DNA from: Mycoplasmopsis columbinasalis
Lineage (GTDB): Bacteria; Bacillota_I; Bacilli_A; Mycoplasmatales; Metamycoplasmataceae
Direction of reading: 5' to 3'
Assembly: GCF_900660705.1 (NCBI RefSeq)
Contig: NZ_LR215043.1
Span: 744,001-808,000, forward strand
Length of the DNA stretch: 64,000 nucleotides
Positions 1 through 12,536 of the stretch are shown piece after piece. Position numbers and translations under genes: made by a program. The notes below the pieces were generated by a model. That model did no database searches, was not told where the DNA came from, and saw only the letters and a list, made by a program, of their open reading frames with translations. Positions within the stretch are counted from its first letter, which is position 1, and each line of letters starts with the position of its first letter.

Positions 1-1
1 A

Positions 2-3000
2 TGAAAAGTTAACCGTGAAAGCTTTAGCTCTTTACGTACTGCCGACTCATTTAGCGGCAACAACCCTTACTATGGTAATCAAGTGACTACGGAAGGTGTA
101 CAAAATCCACAAACTTAATACAACAACCTTGCTCTCCACAAACTAGTCAACTTTGCAATTTACAGACTTGCGCTTAGCAAGACAGCGCAACGTGCTATTA
201 ATTTCCTTAGAGACTACTTCCAAAACACCTTAATTAAATATGGTGAAAATCTCATCAAAGATATTTATGGTGCGAGTGTACTTGACCCAGCTGATGTTCG
301 TTACAACGACTTCTATAATGCTTGATTTAGCACCATTTACCAACAACTAGCTAACCTTGATGATGTCCTTAACCGGATCGACAGTGTTGGTAATGCTGAC
401 TTACCTGAATTACTTAACAAGTTATCAGTAGCCTTTAGTCACGCAAGATACTTGACCTCAGAATTCTTCAAAGACAAAAATAACCAAATGAAACTTTATG
501 GTTATCTTTTAAGTGCCAACCAAAGTGAAAGCGTAAATCAAATTTTCACTCAGTTAAATTCAAATGTCAAAGCATCGGCTGTGGCCAAAAGATTAAAAGA
601 AATTTACAATTACTCAAAACAACGTATTGCTGAGTATGACTGATCAAGTGTAGAACCAGACACTTACGTGAATAGAGCATTCCCAATGACACTTTGGTCG
701 TTTAAAGACAATATGGAAAACAACCCTAACTTGATTGCTTTAAACTCATTGCAAAATGTTGGTAACACCAAAGAAATCCTTATCACTAACTCACAAAATG
801 GTACGGATTACACCAGAAGACTTAACTCGAATGACTTGTTTGCCTTGTTACCATTTGTTGGTTCACAACTTGCAACTGCAAACCAAGCCAAAAGCACTGG
901 TATTCTTACAACCGCCTTGTTACCACAATTCCAAGACCAAAGTCAACCTTGAAGCAGTACTAACCGTGCTTCTGGCTTACCAATTTACATCTCAATTGTC
1001 AACCGTGGTGTCAACGGGGAAAACACTGCTAACGCTGACGCATATGACTTAAATGCATACACACCACGTTATATTCCAAATGGTAAAACCGTTGATGTGA
1101 AGTTTGATTTGCATTACTACATCAATCCAAACTTAGCTAATAACACCAAAGCCTTCTTGGAAAACAACGCAATGGCACAACACATTTACCAAGCGCCAGT
1201 GTCATTCTACTTACAAGACTTAAAAGTTTCAGCACGTCCAGATGCCCTATCAATTAAGGCAGAAAACTTGCGTGAAGCTGACAAAAGTAAGAACATCATT
1301 CTTGATGTTGCTAACTCAGGTTACGAAACTAACGCAATGTTTGAGCGTTTGAAAACTATTTTCGAAAACAAGAATGCCGAACTTACACGTAGTAACTTAC
1401 GCTTCTTTACCGAATTAGTTGACAAAAACGGTACTAACACGCGTACTAACGACTTAAATGATGAAGAAAAATTTGCCCTTGGTACTAAAGCTGGTCACCT
1501 TGCTACTGGTGATTTAACTGGTGCGAGTCGTGGTTTAACTCTTAACGAAATTCTTAAAACTACTTCGGCAAATGACTTTAACATTAACTTGAACTTTGAT
1601 GATAGTATTCCATTGTGAGTTGCTGGTGCGCCATGACTTAAATTCACCCACGACAAAGACAATGACTGACTTTCATCATATGAAGAGTTAAATAAATTCA
1701 AACAAATGGAAGTGCCAACTAGTTTTGACGAAAACTTTGACCCAACTAACACTGCTAACTGGAAGAAAGTTGTTTACTGAAAACCTGGTGATGCTTCAGT
1801 TACCCGTGATAGCCATGGTCGTGTGACTGATTACTTCTTTAACATCAACGTCTTTGTGCCAGTAGTGGACTACTCACTTTACCAAAGTGCAGCAGATGCT
1901 AAAAACTTCTTTGACCGTTCATTCTCAGGTTTGAACACAATGTTGCCATCGTTCTTGATGCACTTCAACCTTGTTATCCGGCCAACTTACACGGCACTTT
2001 ACAAGGAAATATCAGCAGATGGTACCCAAAATGATTTCATGGGCTTCAACAACCAAAACTTGCGTGTGTTAGCACTCAAGAGATCATATGTATCTAAGGA
2101 CGCTAACCCTGATGCTGACAACTACATTAACAACTTAGATCACTTAAGTACAATTGATCCTTATTACCAAGGACCTAGTATAGATATTCCTAGTTGAATA
2201 TATTATGCTAATACGATTGGTCTTGGTTACAAAGACACTAAGTTGTTTGACCAAGCACTTAAACCTTACTTCTATGCTAACCGTTACTTAACACGTGCTG
2301 GTTTGTTTAGATATGATGGTTACGGTAAGTATGATGCCCACATGCAAGGTTACTCAAGTGACAATCCTTACGCACCATTTGGTTCAGCCACTGGTGATGT
2401 GCCAATTCAATATATTGATAACACCGGTGCCACCGTGTCAGGTACAGTGCGTGGTGCACAAAAAGGTTTAACCTTGCTTGATATGGCAAGACAAACTGGT
2501 TTGAATAACTATGACCGTAGTTACCGGATTGTTGACACCTTACTTGACGAAAACAACTTTACTGAAGATATTTTTGGTCCAATTGACCGTTATGTGCCAG
2601 CTGATAGTGTTTACCAAGGTAGTGTCTTCTGAGGTGCTGTGCTTGGAAACAAGACTGAAATCCCATCAGATAGATACAATGTCTTTGGTGATAACTATGG
2701 TACAGTCAACTTTACTAACCAAATTACTTCAGCTGCGAGCTCACTTAGCGGCCGGAACATTGACCGTTCAGGTTCAGTCGATGGTATTAGTCGGGTAACT
2801 TATGTTGGTATCACTGACAACTTAAGTATCAAACACCAAAACAACCCAGGTTCAACCTTACTTTACGACCTTAACCACGCTCCAGCTAACTCAACACTTG
2901 ATAACATCTTTAGACCTAAGAATGGTGAGAGCCAAATTCGTTACTTGGCACCTGACTCACTTGGGTTCTACCAATTGATGAGTCAATACCTTAAAGATGG

Positions 3001-3961
3001 TGTGGCCGTAAACATCAATGATGTTGTGAAGACTGTCCACTTAAAAGAAGACAACGGTAATATTCCTGTCAACGAAAGATTCTTAGTAGCTATGACCGAA
3101 AGTACGGCTAATAGCTTTAGAAAATCAGGTGCTAACTGGTTATCATCAGGTGGTCCTGGTACACCAAACTTTGTGCGTCTTACCCACGCCGGAGTAGTCA
3201 ACTTCATTATTGCTAACCGTGCTGGTTCACAAAGCGACTTTGAGAGCTTCAAAAACCCAAGAACTAAAGATGGTCGTACCTGGTTTGAAGCTATTGGCTA
3301 CACCAACAAAACACTTAGTGATGCAATTAAACACTTATTTGGTATCACTGATGCTGGCGAGTTAAGTGAAGGTACCATCAAGACCTTAAGAAATGCCTTA
3401 ATTAAGGCTTACTTACAAGCTATGTTCGACTGGTCAATGAGCATTGCTGCGCGTGTTGACAAACACACAGGCGCAAACCAATACGATCCTGTTTATGCCT
3501 TCAACTTAGTTGACCGTCGTTACAACACGATGACCTTCTTACCATCAGTTTACTCTGACTGGTACAAATGAGGTGGTTGAATTAACAACCCTAATCGTCG
3601 TAATGAATTTGGTGATGGTCCTGTCACTTACGAAACTAACACCTTACTTAACTTCAAATTAACCCCAAGAAACTACAACAGCACCTTCAGAGACACCTTG
3701 CCACGTACGGTGCAAAACTTGCAAGGTACTGAAGGTTACGGACACTCACGTGATAGTTGATTCAACAATGTTAACTCTATCTTGAATGCATCCTTTGGTC
3801 AATACATTGTGCCAGCTTCAGAAGGTACGCACGTGAACTTGTTCAACCCATTCGCACTTGGTTCAAGCGAATTTGCTAAAGGCCTTAAAGCCTTTGATGT
3901 AACAATTAAACTTAACGACATTGACACTGCAGGTAACTACTTCGGTGACAACAATAGTTAA
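2..3961 (+). CDS. Large Asn-rich surface/secreted protein, 3' part (gene continues off the left edge)
   Basis: One reading frame (codons starting at positions 2, 5, 8...) is open from the left edge to TAA at 3959-3961 when TGA is read as Trp, about 1,320 codons. The product is rich in Asn, Asp, Tyr and Thr, has almost no Cys, and shows no membrane segment, which fits the ectodomain of a large mycoplasma surface protein. A TAA stop at 116-118 interrupts the frame (context Q-T-stop-Y-N-N). The coding pattern is the same on both sides, and one G-to-A change would turn a Trp TGA into this TAA, so it looks like a nonsense mutation or a base error. A terminator follows and the next gene has a similar composition, so the two are probably related surface proteins. 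I do not recognise the family. Gliding or adhesion proteins of comparable size exist in mycoplasmas, but nothing here proves that role. Confidence 0.7.
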
Positions 3962-3980
3962 AACGAATAACGAAATGATC

Positions 3981-4018
3981 ACAAACTTTTAATAAGACAT
4001 ACTTATTAAAAGTTTTGT
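3981..4018 (+). terminator. Stem-loop between the two giant surface genes
   Basis: A 16-17 bp stem (arms 3981-3996 and 4002-4018, one bulged base, 5-nt loop) sits 20 nt after the stop codon of the upstream gene. It lacks a long T-run, so termination may be partial. Only 49 nt separate it from the next ATG, so the downstream gene either reads through the stem or starts transcription inside this short gap. Confidence 0.55.
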
Positions 4019-4067
4019 AACAAAATGTAACTACTAACTAACTTGCCAAACTTTAAAGGAGATTTTT

Positions 4068-7000
4068 ATGAAAAAGAGATCACTGTTAACACTTTTGGGT
4101 CTTGGTGCGAGTGTCCCTGTGGCTTCGGTGGGAACCGTCTTAGCCACACACCAAGAAGCTAAGCAAGCAGCGCGTGATACTTCACTCTACCAAAACTTTA
4201 GTGACTTTAAGTCGTGGTTTGCCGCTAACGCAGCACTGCTTGATCTTTCTAGCACCCACATCCAGGGGCTCCAAAGTCAAGAACAAGCCATTATTGACAC
4301 CTGAACACAAAGGGAATATAGTGATGCACCTGGCGTGTTACAACTTGACCCACTTGCTTTCCTTGCCAAAGTCAATGCGTATGAAGATGAATTATGAACC
4401 CACGTAAAAACCTACTTCTTAGGTGTGGAAAGCTTAGATGCCCACACGGCAGCTATTTTGCAAGAGTTTTTATACTTGCAAATGGCTCGTTTGCGTGAAG
4501 ACAACGTGCGTGCGGCAATGATGAACGAAACCGCTGTGGCGCCAGCGCTTTTTGATGATGCGGCACACTGAACCAACCAAAAATTCATCCAACAATTCAT
4601 TACGCTTTTTGATGTTATTCTTAAAGACAAACTTCGTCAACAACAACTTATTCTTGACAAATACTTACAAACCAACGCTGCCCTCAACATTAACTACGAC
4701 TTTAACACCTACAAAAACTTAGCACTCACCTTGCCAACACAAGCAATGCGTAAACTTGTTGGCGATAGCGTGATTGCTGTCCAAAACTACGCGCTTAGTT
4801 ACTCATTTACCGAAGAAAACCTTGCTGCTGCTGCCAAAACTCTTGCCCAACAAGCACTTACCTACCAAGGCAATGATGCCAACAGCTTGGTGGCTTTACA
4901 AACTAAAGTTAGTGCGATCCGTCAGTTATTCGAACAACTCAACAACCTAAGTGACCTCAGTGCCAGCGACCGCAATGCGGTGGCACAATTCGTGAACCAA
5001 ATGCAACTTGCCCTTGACCAGGCATTACTCGATGAACAATTAACCTTAGTCCAAACTCAAACCCAAACTTATCTTGATGCCTGAACTGCTACGGCACAAC
5101 CACAAGATATTCCAACCCAAAAAACAGCTTTAGCTAAGTTGTTAGCTACTATTAAAGCAAACTTAAAATTCCTTAATCCAGATTACCCAGATGCGCTCTT
5201 TGAGCGTTATAGTCTCAAACCGGCCTATAACCCTGGTAATGCGGAAAGTCCAGAAGCTATTGCTAAATTTAGTACCCTTGCTCGTGAGTTAACTAGCGAC
5301 TTGAGCGAACTTGGTGCTGTTGACAAACTCTTTGCCCAACTCCGTGTTGAACTCGAAGCTGGGTTACAAAAAAACCTTCTTACCAAAGAACTTTATGACT
5401 ATTACGACGCTGAAGTTAAGGCTTTAGCACGTAAGTATAAACTTAGCCCTCACGCGATGGGTGTGGAAATCCAAGCCATTGCTGATGTGTTAAAAGACGA
5501 CTTAGTGGTGCAAGCACAACTTGCTGACATTAGAACTAAGATCCAACAACTCAACACTACTAACCAAGCACAATTAATGTCAAGTGGTATTAAGAATACA
5601 CTTGGTGATTTACTTGCGCAAGCTAACCAAATGCACCAAGTAAGTGACAAAAAACTCACCAGCTTTGTAGACAAAAACAAACAACGTGTGAGTGACTTAC
5701 AAGCTTTAGCCCAACAACTTAACAATACTTTGATGGACACTACCTTGGGTTACTTACGTACCCTTAATGCAGCCTTAACTAACATCAAAAATGTTTTAAC
5801 AATGGAAGTTGCTGCTGCCAATGTTAGTTTGCCAAACCCACTTTCGAATCCAGACTTGTTAGTTAAAATTTATAACCACCCAAATTTTGAGACTAACAAA
5901 AACAATTGAATCCACATTTTGGAACAATTACTCACCCAAAATAAACCTTTCACGACCACAACTACCGTAACTACTAACTTCACCGATGAGTATGCACAGG
6001 TGAAAGCTAGTGACCAAATGCTCATTAACTTTAGCAACAGAACCTTGCAAACTGAGCGACATTATCGTGCTTTAATTGCGCAAGATTTAATTAATCACAA
6101 GTTCTTAAGCAACTTAGTGAACGCCGATTCAACACAAGGACACTTGCAAATTAGTGAAAGTGGTCAAACCAGTAATTACTATTACTTGCTCAAACCAAAA
6201 GCTGTGACCAACCCAAGTGAACTTAGTAAGCACGAATTACTCACAGCACTTACCCAACAATTCAATGACCACATTCAAGACTTTTATCTTACAGCTAGTC
6301 GTGATTTTGGTGACTACATTACGCAACAAAATAACTACATTGACGACCCTGCGTTTTTAACTGATCTCACCCTTAAACTTGACAACACACGCACAAAAAT
6401 TACTGACTACCTTACTCGTTTAAGTAATGCGACTGAATTAATTTCTTTAGCTAAAACTGTCGAAAACTACTACAATAACATCGATCCAGCTAACTTTGAC
6501 CCACACTATGACGCAAGTTATAGCGTCTTTAGTACAAAGGTGTGAGCAGTTATTAACAATCTGCCAACGGCACCTTTAGGGGAAACTTATAGCAACTTGA
6601 AAGTGGAAGCCAACAAATTAATTCGTGAGTACATTAGTAGTGCTACTAACGATATGGCTTCGCTTACCAACTTAGTTGAACTTGCTAAGGAAGCAATTAC
6701 TAACGTGTTTGGTGCGCTCACAGAGTTTCAAACCACCAGTGAAGGTGTAACTACTTGAAGCACTGATGCTGCTAAACAAGCTGGTGTAAACCTTTGAAAA
6801 TTATGAGAACAAATTAAGGCAAAACAAGCCGAAGTGGCAAGTGATAATGCCAAAATTGGTTTGTTGAAGGAATACTTAATTTACATTGTGCAACACGTTA
6901 GTGACATTAAGAGTTACCAAACTTTAAGAACTGAAACAGCAACTCAACTTGCTAACGACAAAAAAGTACAACCAAATATTAGTGTGCTTGTGCTTAACAC

Positions 7001-10000
7001 AGACTACCAAAAGTATGGTTTGAAAGACAAACTAGACAACTTGGAAGACTGAGACTTTGCACACTTAAGTACTAACTTCGCGTCAAACTTTGCCGCAGGC
7101 ATTACACCTGATGACCAGGCTAGTGGTTATGCTAATTTTGCACAATTACACGACTTTATTAACAAATATAACAATTTAAAAGCCCAAAACCAACTTAAGA
7201 GCGAATTTAAACGATACTTATTACGTTTTGATTCACTTGTTAAATACTTTGTTGATACTGTTGATGCACAACAAATTAGACAAAACAACTTTGACAATAG
7301 TGCGTTCAAAGATTTTCTTCACAACTGAGTACGTGAAAATCAATATCTCAAAACTGATTGAGAAAGCGTCTTTTTAGACAATAAACAATCTGCATTGTAT
7401 AGTTATGTTGCTGAGCAAAATTTAAGCCAACTTGATGAACGTAGTGAAACAATTTTGGCTTCAACTTATGAAACAGCTATTGGAACTTACAACCAAGAGG
7501 TTCCAACAGCTGCAAACGCTCAATTTAGCTTCTGACAAACTTACAAAAAATTACAGGCACAATTGCAAACACAATTGCAACTTTTAAGTAATGCTACGGC
7601 AATGGTTTCGCCTGAGCAAAGTAGTACTATTAGTCAACTTATTCAAGAGATTAGCACAAACCAAAAAGTTGTAACTTACAACCAAGGTTTTGTTGCAAAC
7701 CTTGAACAAGGTAGAATTTTAAGAGCTCAAATTAAAGACCAACTTGGTAAGGCAGCAAGTGAAAACTGAGCAAATGATTCACGTTTGGTTAACTTACCAA
7801 ATACAATTGGTTTCTACTATTGACAAACCTGACGTTTAATAAACAAATTGTTTATTAAATACATTTGAAATTACACCTTAATTAATGATGTAAACGCCTT
7901 GAATGCCACAGGTGAAACTCTAAGTTTGAATCAATTGTTAGCAAAAGCTAACTTCCAATATGGGAATCTTTCGAAGAATGCAACGGCTTTTGCTAAGTTT
8001 CACATCCATGTCTTAGAAGATTTTTATGGTGAAGCAGGACATCAAAATCTAGAATTATTAAAATACAACAAACCAGACGATCTTCTTCCAACTAATGGTG
8101 AGAGAAGAATTTTTAATAATTCTACTGACATTGATCGTTTTCTTGACACTAATCCTGATCCTAAAGTTATTGCTTTGAACGAAACAATGAAACAACTTGT
8201 TACTCAAGTTTTCGGTGAAGCAATGGGCGTTAACACACTCTCAAAACTAGCTGAGTACTACGCCACAACTAATTCAGACTTATATGTCCCTTATGAAAAA
8301 TTAGTCAAAGAACCATTCTTAGCATTTAAACGTGATCGTTTAGCAGAATATAACCGCGAATTAAATAACTTTTCAAATAATCCAGACTCTGAGTTTGCGC
8401 CATGAATCAATGAACTTAATAATTCTCTTGTTGGTTTCGTTGAAGCGTTGCCTAAGAAAGACAATACGAAATTCACCAGCGCTCTTGATTACTTTAAGAG
8501 TACAAAAGGTATTTTTGTTGATCTTTCTAAAATGTCTGAGACTGCCATCAGCAGTGTTTATACCAATAACCCTGAAATTGGATTCAAAACCGTGCTTAGC
8601 GATGGAACGCCAACAGAAGAATGAGCCAATTCACAAGAATGACTTATTTTTTGACCTGATCCTGATAATTTTAGACTCATCCTTCGTGACTTTTTGTCAT
8701 GATTTAAACATGGCGACGAACTTTACGATTCTTATTTAAATCATAGTTTTCTAGAAAGTGAAAACGGAAAATTACTGAAAAATTGATTCCTTAAAATAGT
8801 TTTATTCAAGTACTTTTCGTTGTTACAAATTGGTAACGTTGCCTACAACACGGACAAACCTGATCCACTTTTAATCACTTCTGATTCACCGACTGAAAAT
8901 TTATTGAGTTTATACTACACTAATCATTTACAGGTGCCACACACTGATGCATCAGTTCCAAATGTAACGAATTTACTTAATCGTGATTATTGGTTCCAAA
9001 CTCCACCAACTAATGGCCAAACACCATTAGAAACTTTAAAACACCAGTTGTACTTATGATTAGCAAAATTCGAAACAGCATACAAAAAAGAAGCAACTTC
9101 TAGCTTTGATGATTTAGCTATTTTCGTAGATAAACAACTTTTCAGAAAAACAGGCAAGCCAGCTAGCGAATTGCAATTTATGACAAGAAATGTTGTTGAT
9201 CTCAACACAGACGTACGAGCTGAATATCTTAGAGAAATTGTCAAGGTTCCACTTAGTAATCAAGAACTCACTGATTACATCACTTACTTAAGCAATATCG
9301 CAAGATATAGTTTAATGCGTCAACAATTATTCATTCGTGCTGCCGAGTTATTAACAAGCGGTTTAAGAAATAATGGACTTGAAAATGGCACTTTTGCAAC
9401 TCAGTTCCATCAAATTCAAGATATTTTCACTGTTCTTGAACAAACAAAATTCACAACCGCAGATACTGATCAACTTAACTCAAGTGATATGGTAGCTAAA
9501 CTTAAAGGTTTCCTTGCCACACTTGAAGTAGCTAAAGGTACTTACATTGATTATCTCCTTTTAGGTCGTGATACTAGCACACAAAACACCAATGAAGTTG
9601 TGAATGCAAAACAAACCACACTCAGCTTATTGACTGCTTACAAAACTTACTTTGATTTAGCAATCAAACAAGCAACCTCACAAGTGACTAATGCTGCCTA
9701 CACTACAGGTGAAACTGTTACTACAACCGTTGACAAGGGAATTGTGCGTTTGAGTGATGGTACTTGAAACGCAGCTAGTTCGCCTTGAAATGAAGAACGC
9801 TTTCAAGCTTTCTTTGCGACAATGCAAACTTCAATCAATTCATACCACACACTCATTGCGCGTTTAGAAGCTTTAGTTAATGAAACTACTACGGAAGCTA
9901 AAAACTTAGTTGTGTTCCAAAACGTGCAACGAGCACTAAACCAACTTTATGGTCCGTTGAATTTAAATGTGGCAAGCAACTTGACACCACAATTGTTAAG

Positions 10001-12536
10001 TAATGCCAACAAGGTTAACAACGCAGCCGCAACAACTGATCCAAACTTTAGCGATGCAGCGTACTTAAAGCTTTACCAAAACATTTTCTATGGTCTTAAT
10101 AGCACGAATAATTTTGACTTAAATGCTAATCAAAATTACAGTCCAAGCTTTAAGTATGTCTTTAATCTTGCGCAAGCAGCTTATGACCTTGCTGAATTTG
10201 ACCGTGCGTCAAATTCTTCAGCGGCTAACTCATCACGCTTATTAAGTGCCTTCCGTGGTGCTACTGGTGCAGCACGTGCCTTGGTTGCCAACCAAGTCCC
10301 TTTTGACCGTGACTTAGAAGCGTTAGTGAGCGCACTTAGTGGTTCAGACCAACAAGCAAATACATATATTACCAATCGGCTTGATGAATTCCGGGCACTC
10401 AATGAAAACTTGCAGTCAGCAATGGCACCACTCTTTGGTGATCAGAGTTCAACCCTTAAACTCACTATTAAAGCTGATAACTATCATCTTGCTAACACAC
10501 ACAAAATTCATCCAGATGCAATTTTTGCGCAAGACTTTAAACCTTACGAAGTTTTAGGCGATACCCAAGCACTTAACTTAATTGCTATGGATCGTGCGGT
10601 GAACCAATGATTTAACATTGGACCGATCTTGCAAGCTAACCAAGCTGCAATGCTTGCAGATGCAGTGTCATTAGTTGACAAACAAGCTTGGTTAAGTGCT
10701 AGCGACCTTACCAGATTGCAAAATTTTGCAACTCAAATGCTTGATTTTTGGTACAAAGGGTTAGCGACTTTAGCTAACGATAAATTAGCTCAAGCTACTA
10801 ATGACCCAACTGCTACCAAGGCAGAAATTAGTGACTTTATTGTTAACTTATACCGTTTCCTTACTTTAATTCGTACTGGTTTTATGGCTGTGACTGAAAG
10901 TGTTTTTGGCTTAGCTTACAATCCAACTACTAACACTTACGAGTACACTAAAGTTAACGAAAACCCACGTTTAACTTCAGCTAGTTGATACTGATATTTA
11001 TTAGATTATTTCGACCTTCCGGCAGGCAATGATATTTTGGTGCGGGAAAACACTTTTGCTACTGTGACTGTGCCAGATTTCCACTTGAGTAATTTTGCTG
11101 ACACCATTACGTTTATCAAAAAATTCTACTTTGGTTTATTTGACAACCTTGAAGCTGAATTTGGTGTAGCAACCAACAACTGAAGTGCTTTCCAAACTGC
11201 TTTAAACAACTTAAACACTAACTTTAGACTACTTAAAGCTCCTGCCTTCAATGATGGACTTCTTGCTTCAAATTTAAATAACACTGTTACTAACGTAAGC
11301 GGCCCTTCATTCGAAAGTACTACTGGAGAAATCATCAGGACACTTTTTGTACGCATCCAAAGTTTTGTTGAAGTAGACAAATTAGCACAAATTTACTTAA
11401 ATACTGATGTGAACGGTCTACCATTATTTGCCTTTGGTACTTCTGGTTTACCAGCTCGTTGATACAATCGTGAAGTTATCGCTAGAATTGCAGCTAACCT
11501 TGACCAAAGAGTTGTCGTACTACTTAAGAATTACATACAACAAGCTATTACGCAATTCAAAGCTAACTTCGACCTCAATAATATCTTTATTGGCGATGTT
11601 ACTCCTGCTAACGTTAAAACAGATGCAACTCGTTTCGAAAACTTGATGCAAGAACACTTTGTAAGATCGGCTATGGTTAAATATCCAATTGCGACTGGAC
11701 AACCATTGGATATGTTGCCAGATACTTTCTATCGTAATAAAGCAACTGGTTATGGTTTTAGTAGTTTAAATCAAACTTACCAACAACAAGATTACTTTGC
11801 TTACAAAAAAATCTCAGCTTTCTTACGCTTAATTGAAACTTTTTGATTTGTAAACAATGGTCAAGAACTTACCCAACTTGGTAACACATTTTTAACTAGC
11901 TTTATTAGCAATGTGCCAGATAACACACCAGTAATTGTGAATAAATTTGATCCAAGTGCAGATGTTCCGACTGAAGTGAATTTGGTTCTACCTGCAGATA
12001 AAAATAAATTTAACATAACTAACCCAGCCAATACTTTTGCTTTCGATATCAACAACTACAAAGTTACACCTGACCAAACAATTCTCAAAACTAACTTGGC
12101 AGGTCTCATTGACCAAACTAAGGCTTACTATCACAAGTACTTAGCTAACCTTGATGCCTCAATATTAGTTGCTAAAGCTAACTTACCAACTACTCTTACT
12201 ACGCTCACTGATGAACATTTAGTGTCACTCAAAGATGAAGTTGCGGCACTTTATCGTGATTTTGAACAACAAGTTGAAGAATTTTATGTAAACATTGAAC
12301 GTTTATTCACAAGTAGCAACTCTCCTGAACGTATGCCTGATGATGCCGAAAGACTTGTGGGCGTGTACCACGAAAGATTTGCTTTCTTCTTGCAAAACTT
12401 CCAAGTTTGAAGAACCATTTACTTCTGAAAAGACTTAATTAACAACCGTTCAACTCTCTGCTTAAGAAGGAAGATCAAGTTTTACTCAACAAAGTTTATG
12501 ATTTTATGATTAAGGCTTGAAGACTACACCCTGTAG
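4068..12536 (+). CDS. Giant surface protein, N-terminal part (signal peptide, constant region)
   Basis: The start is ATG 4068, with a perfect AAAGGAG 7 nt upstream. The N-terminus is a typical export signal: Lys-Lys-Arg, then a hydrophobic stretch (LLTLLGLGASVPVAS) and an Ala-rich cut region near residue 27, with no lipobox Cys. The rest is a very long Leu/Asn/Gln/Thr-rich chain with helical, spectrin-like character and no membrane segments. As the sequence stands, the frame runs about 2,797 codons, slips at a CT-CT-CT run (12454-12459), and stops at TAG 12534-12536 after some 25 out-of-frame residues. Removing one CT joins it smoothly to the next 6.7 kb of open frame. The intact gene would therefore be about 5,425 codons, ending at 20346. 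The family is not recognised. Secretion and surface display are inferred from the signal peptide and composition. Confidence 0.75.

Noticed and set aside
12458-12536. Programmed ribosomal frameshift at the CT run
   Set aside because: No slippery heptamer or clear downstream stem is seen, and a second +2 slip occurs in the same gene. A mutation or sequence error is simpler.
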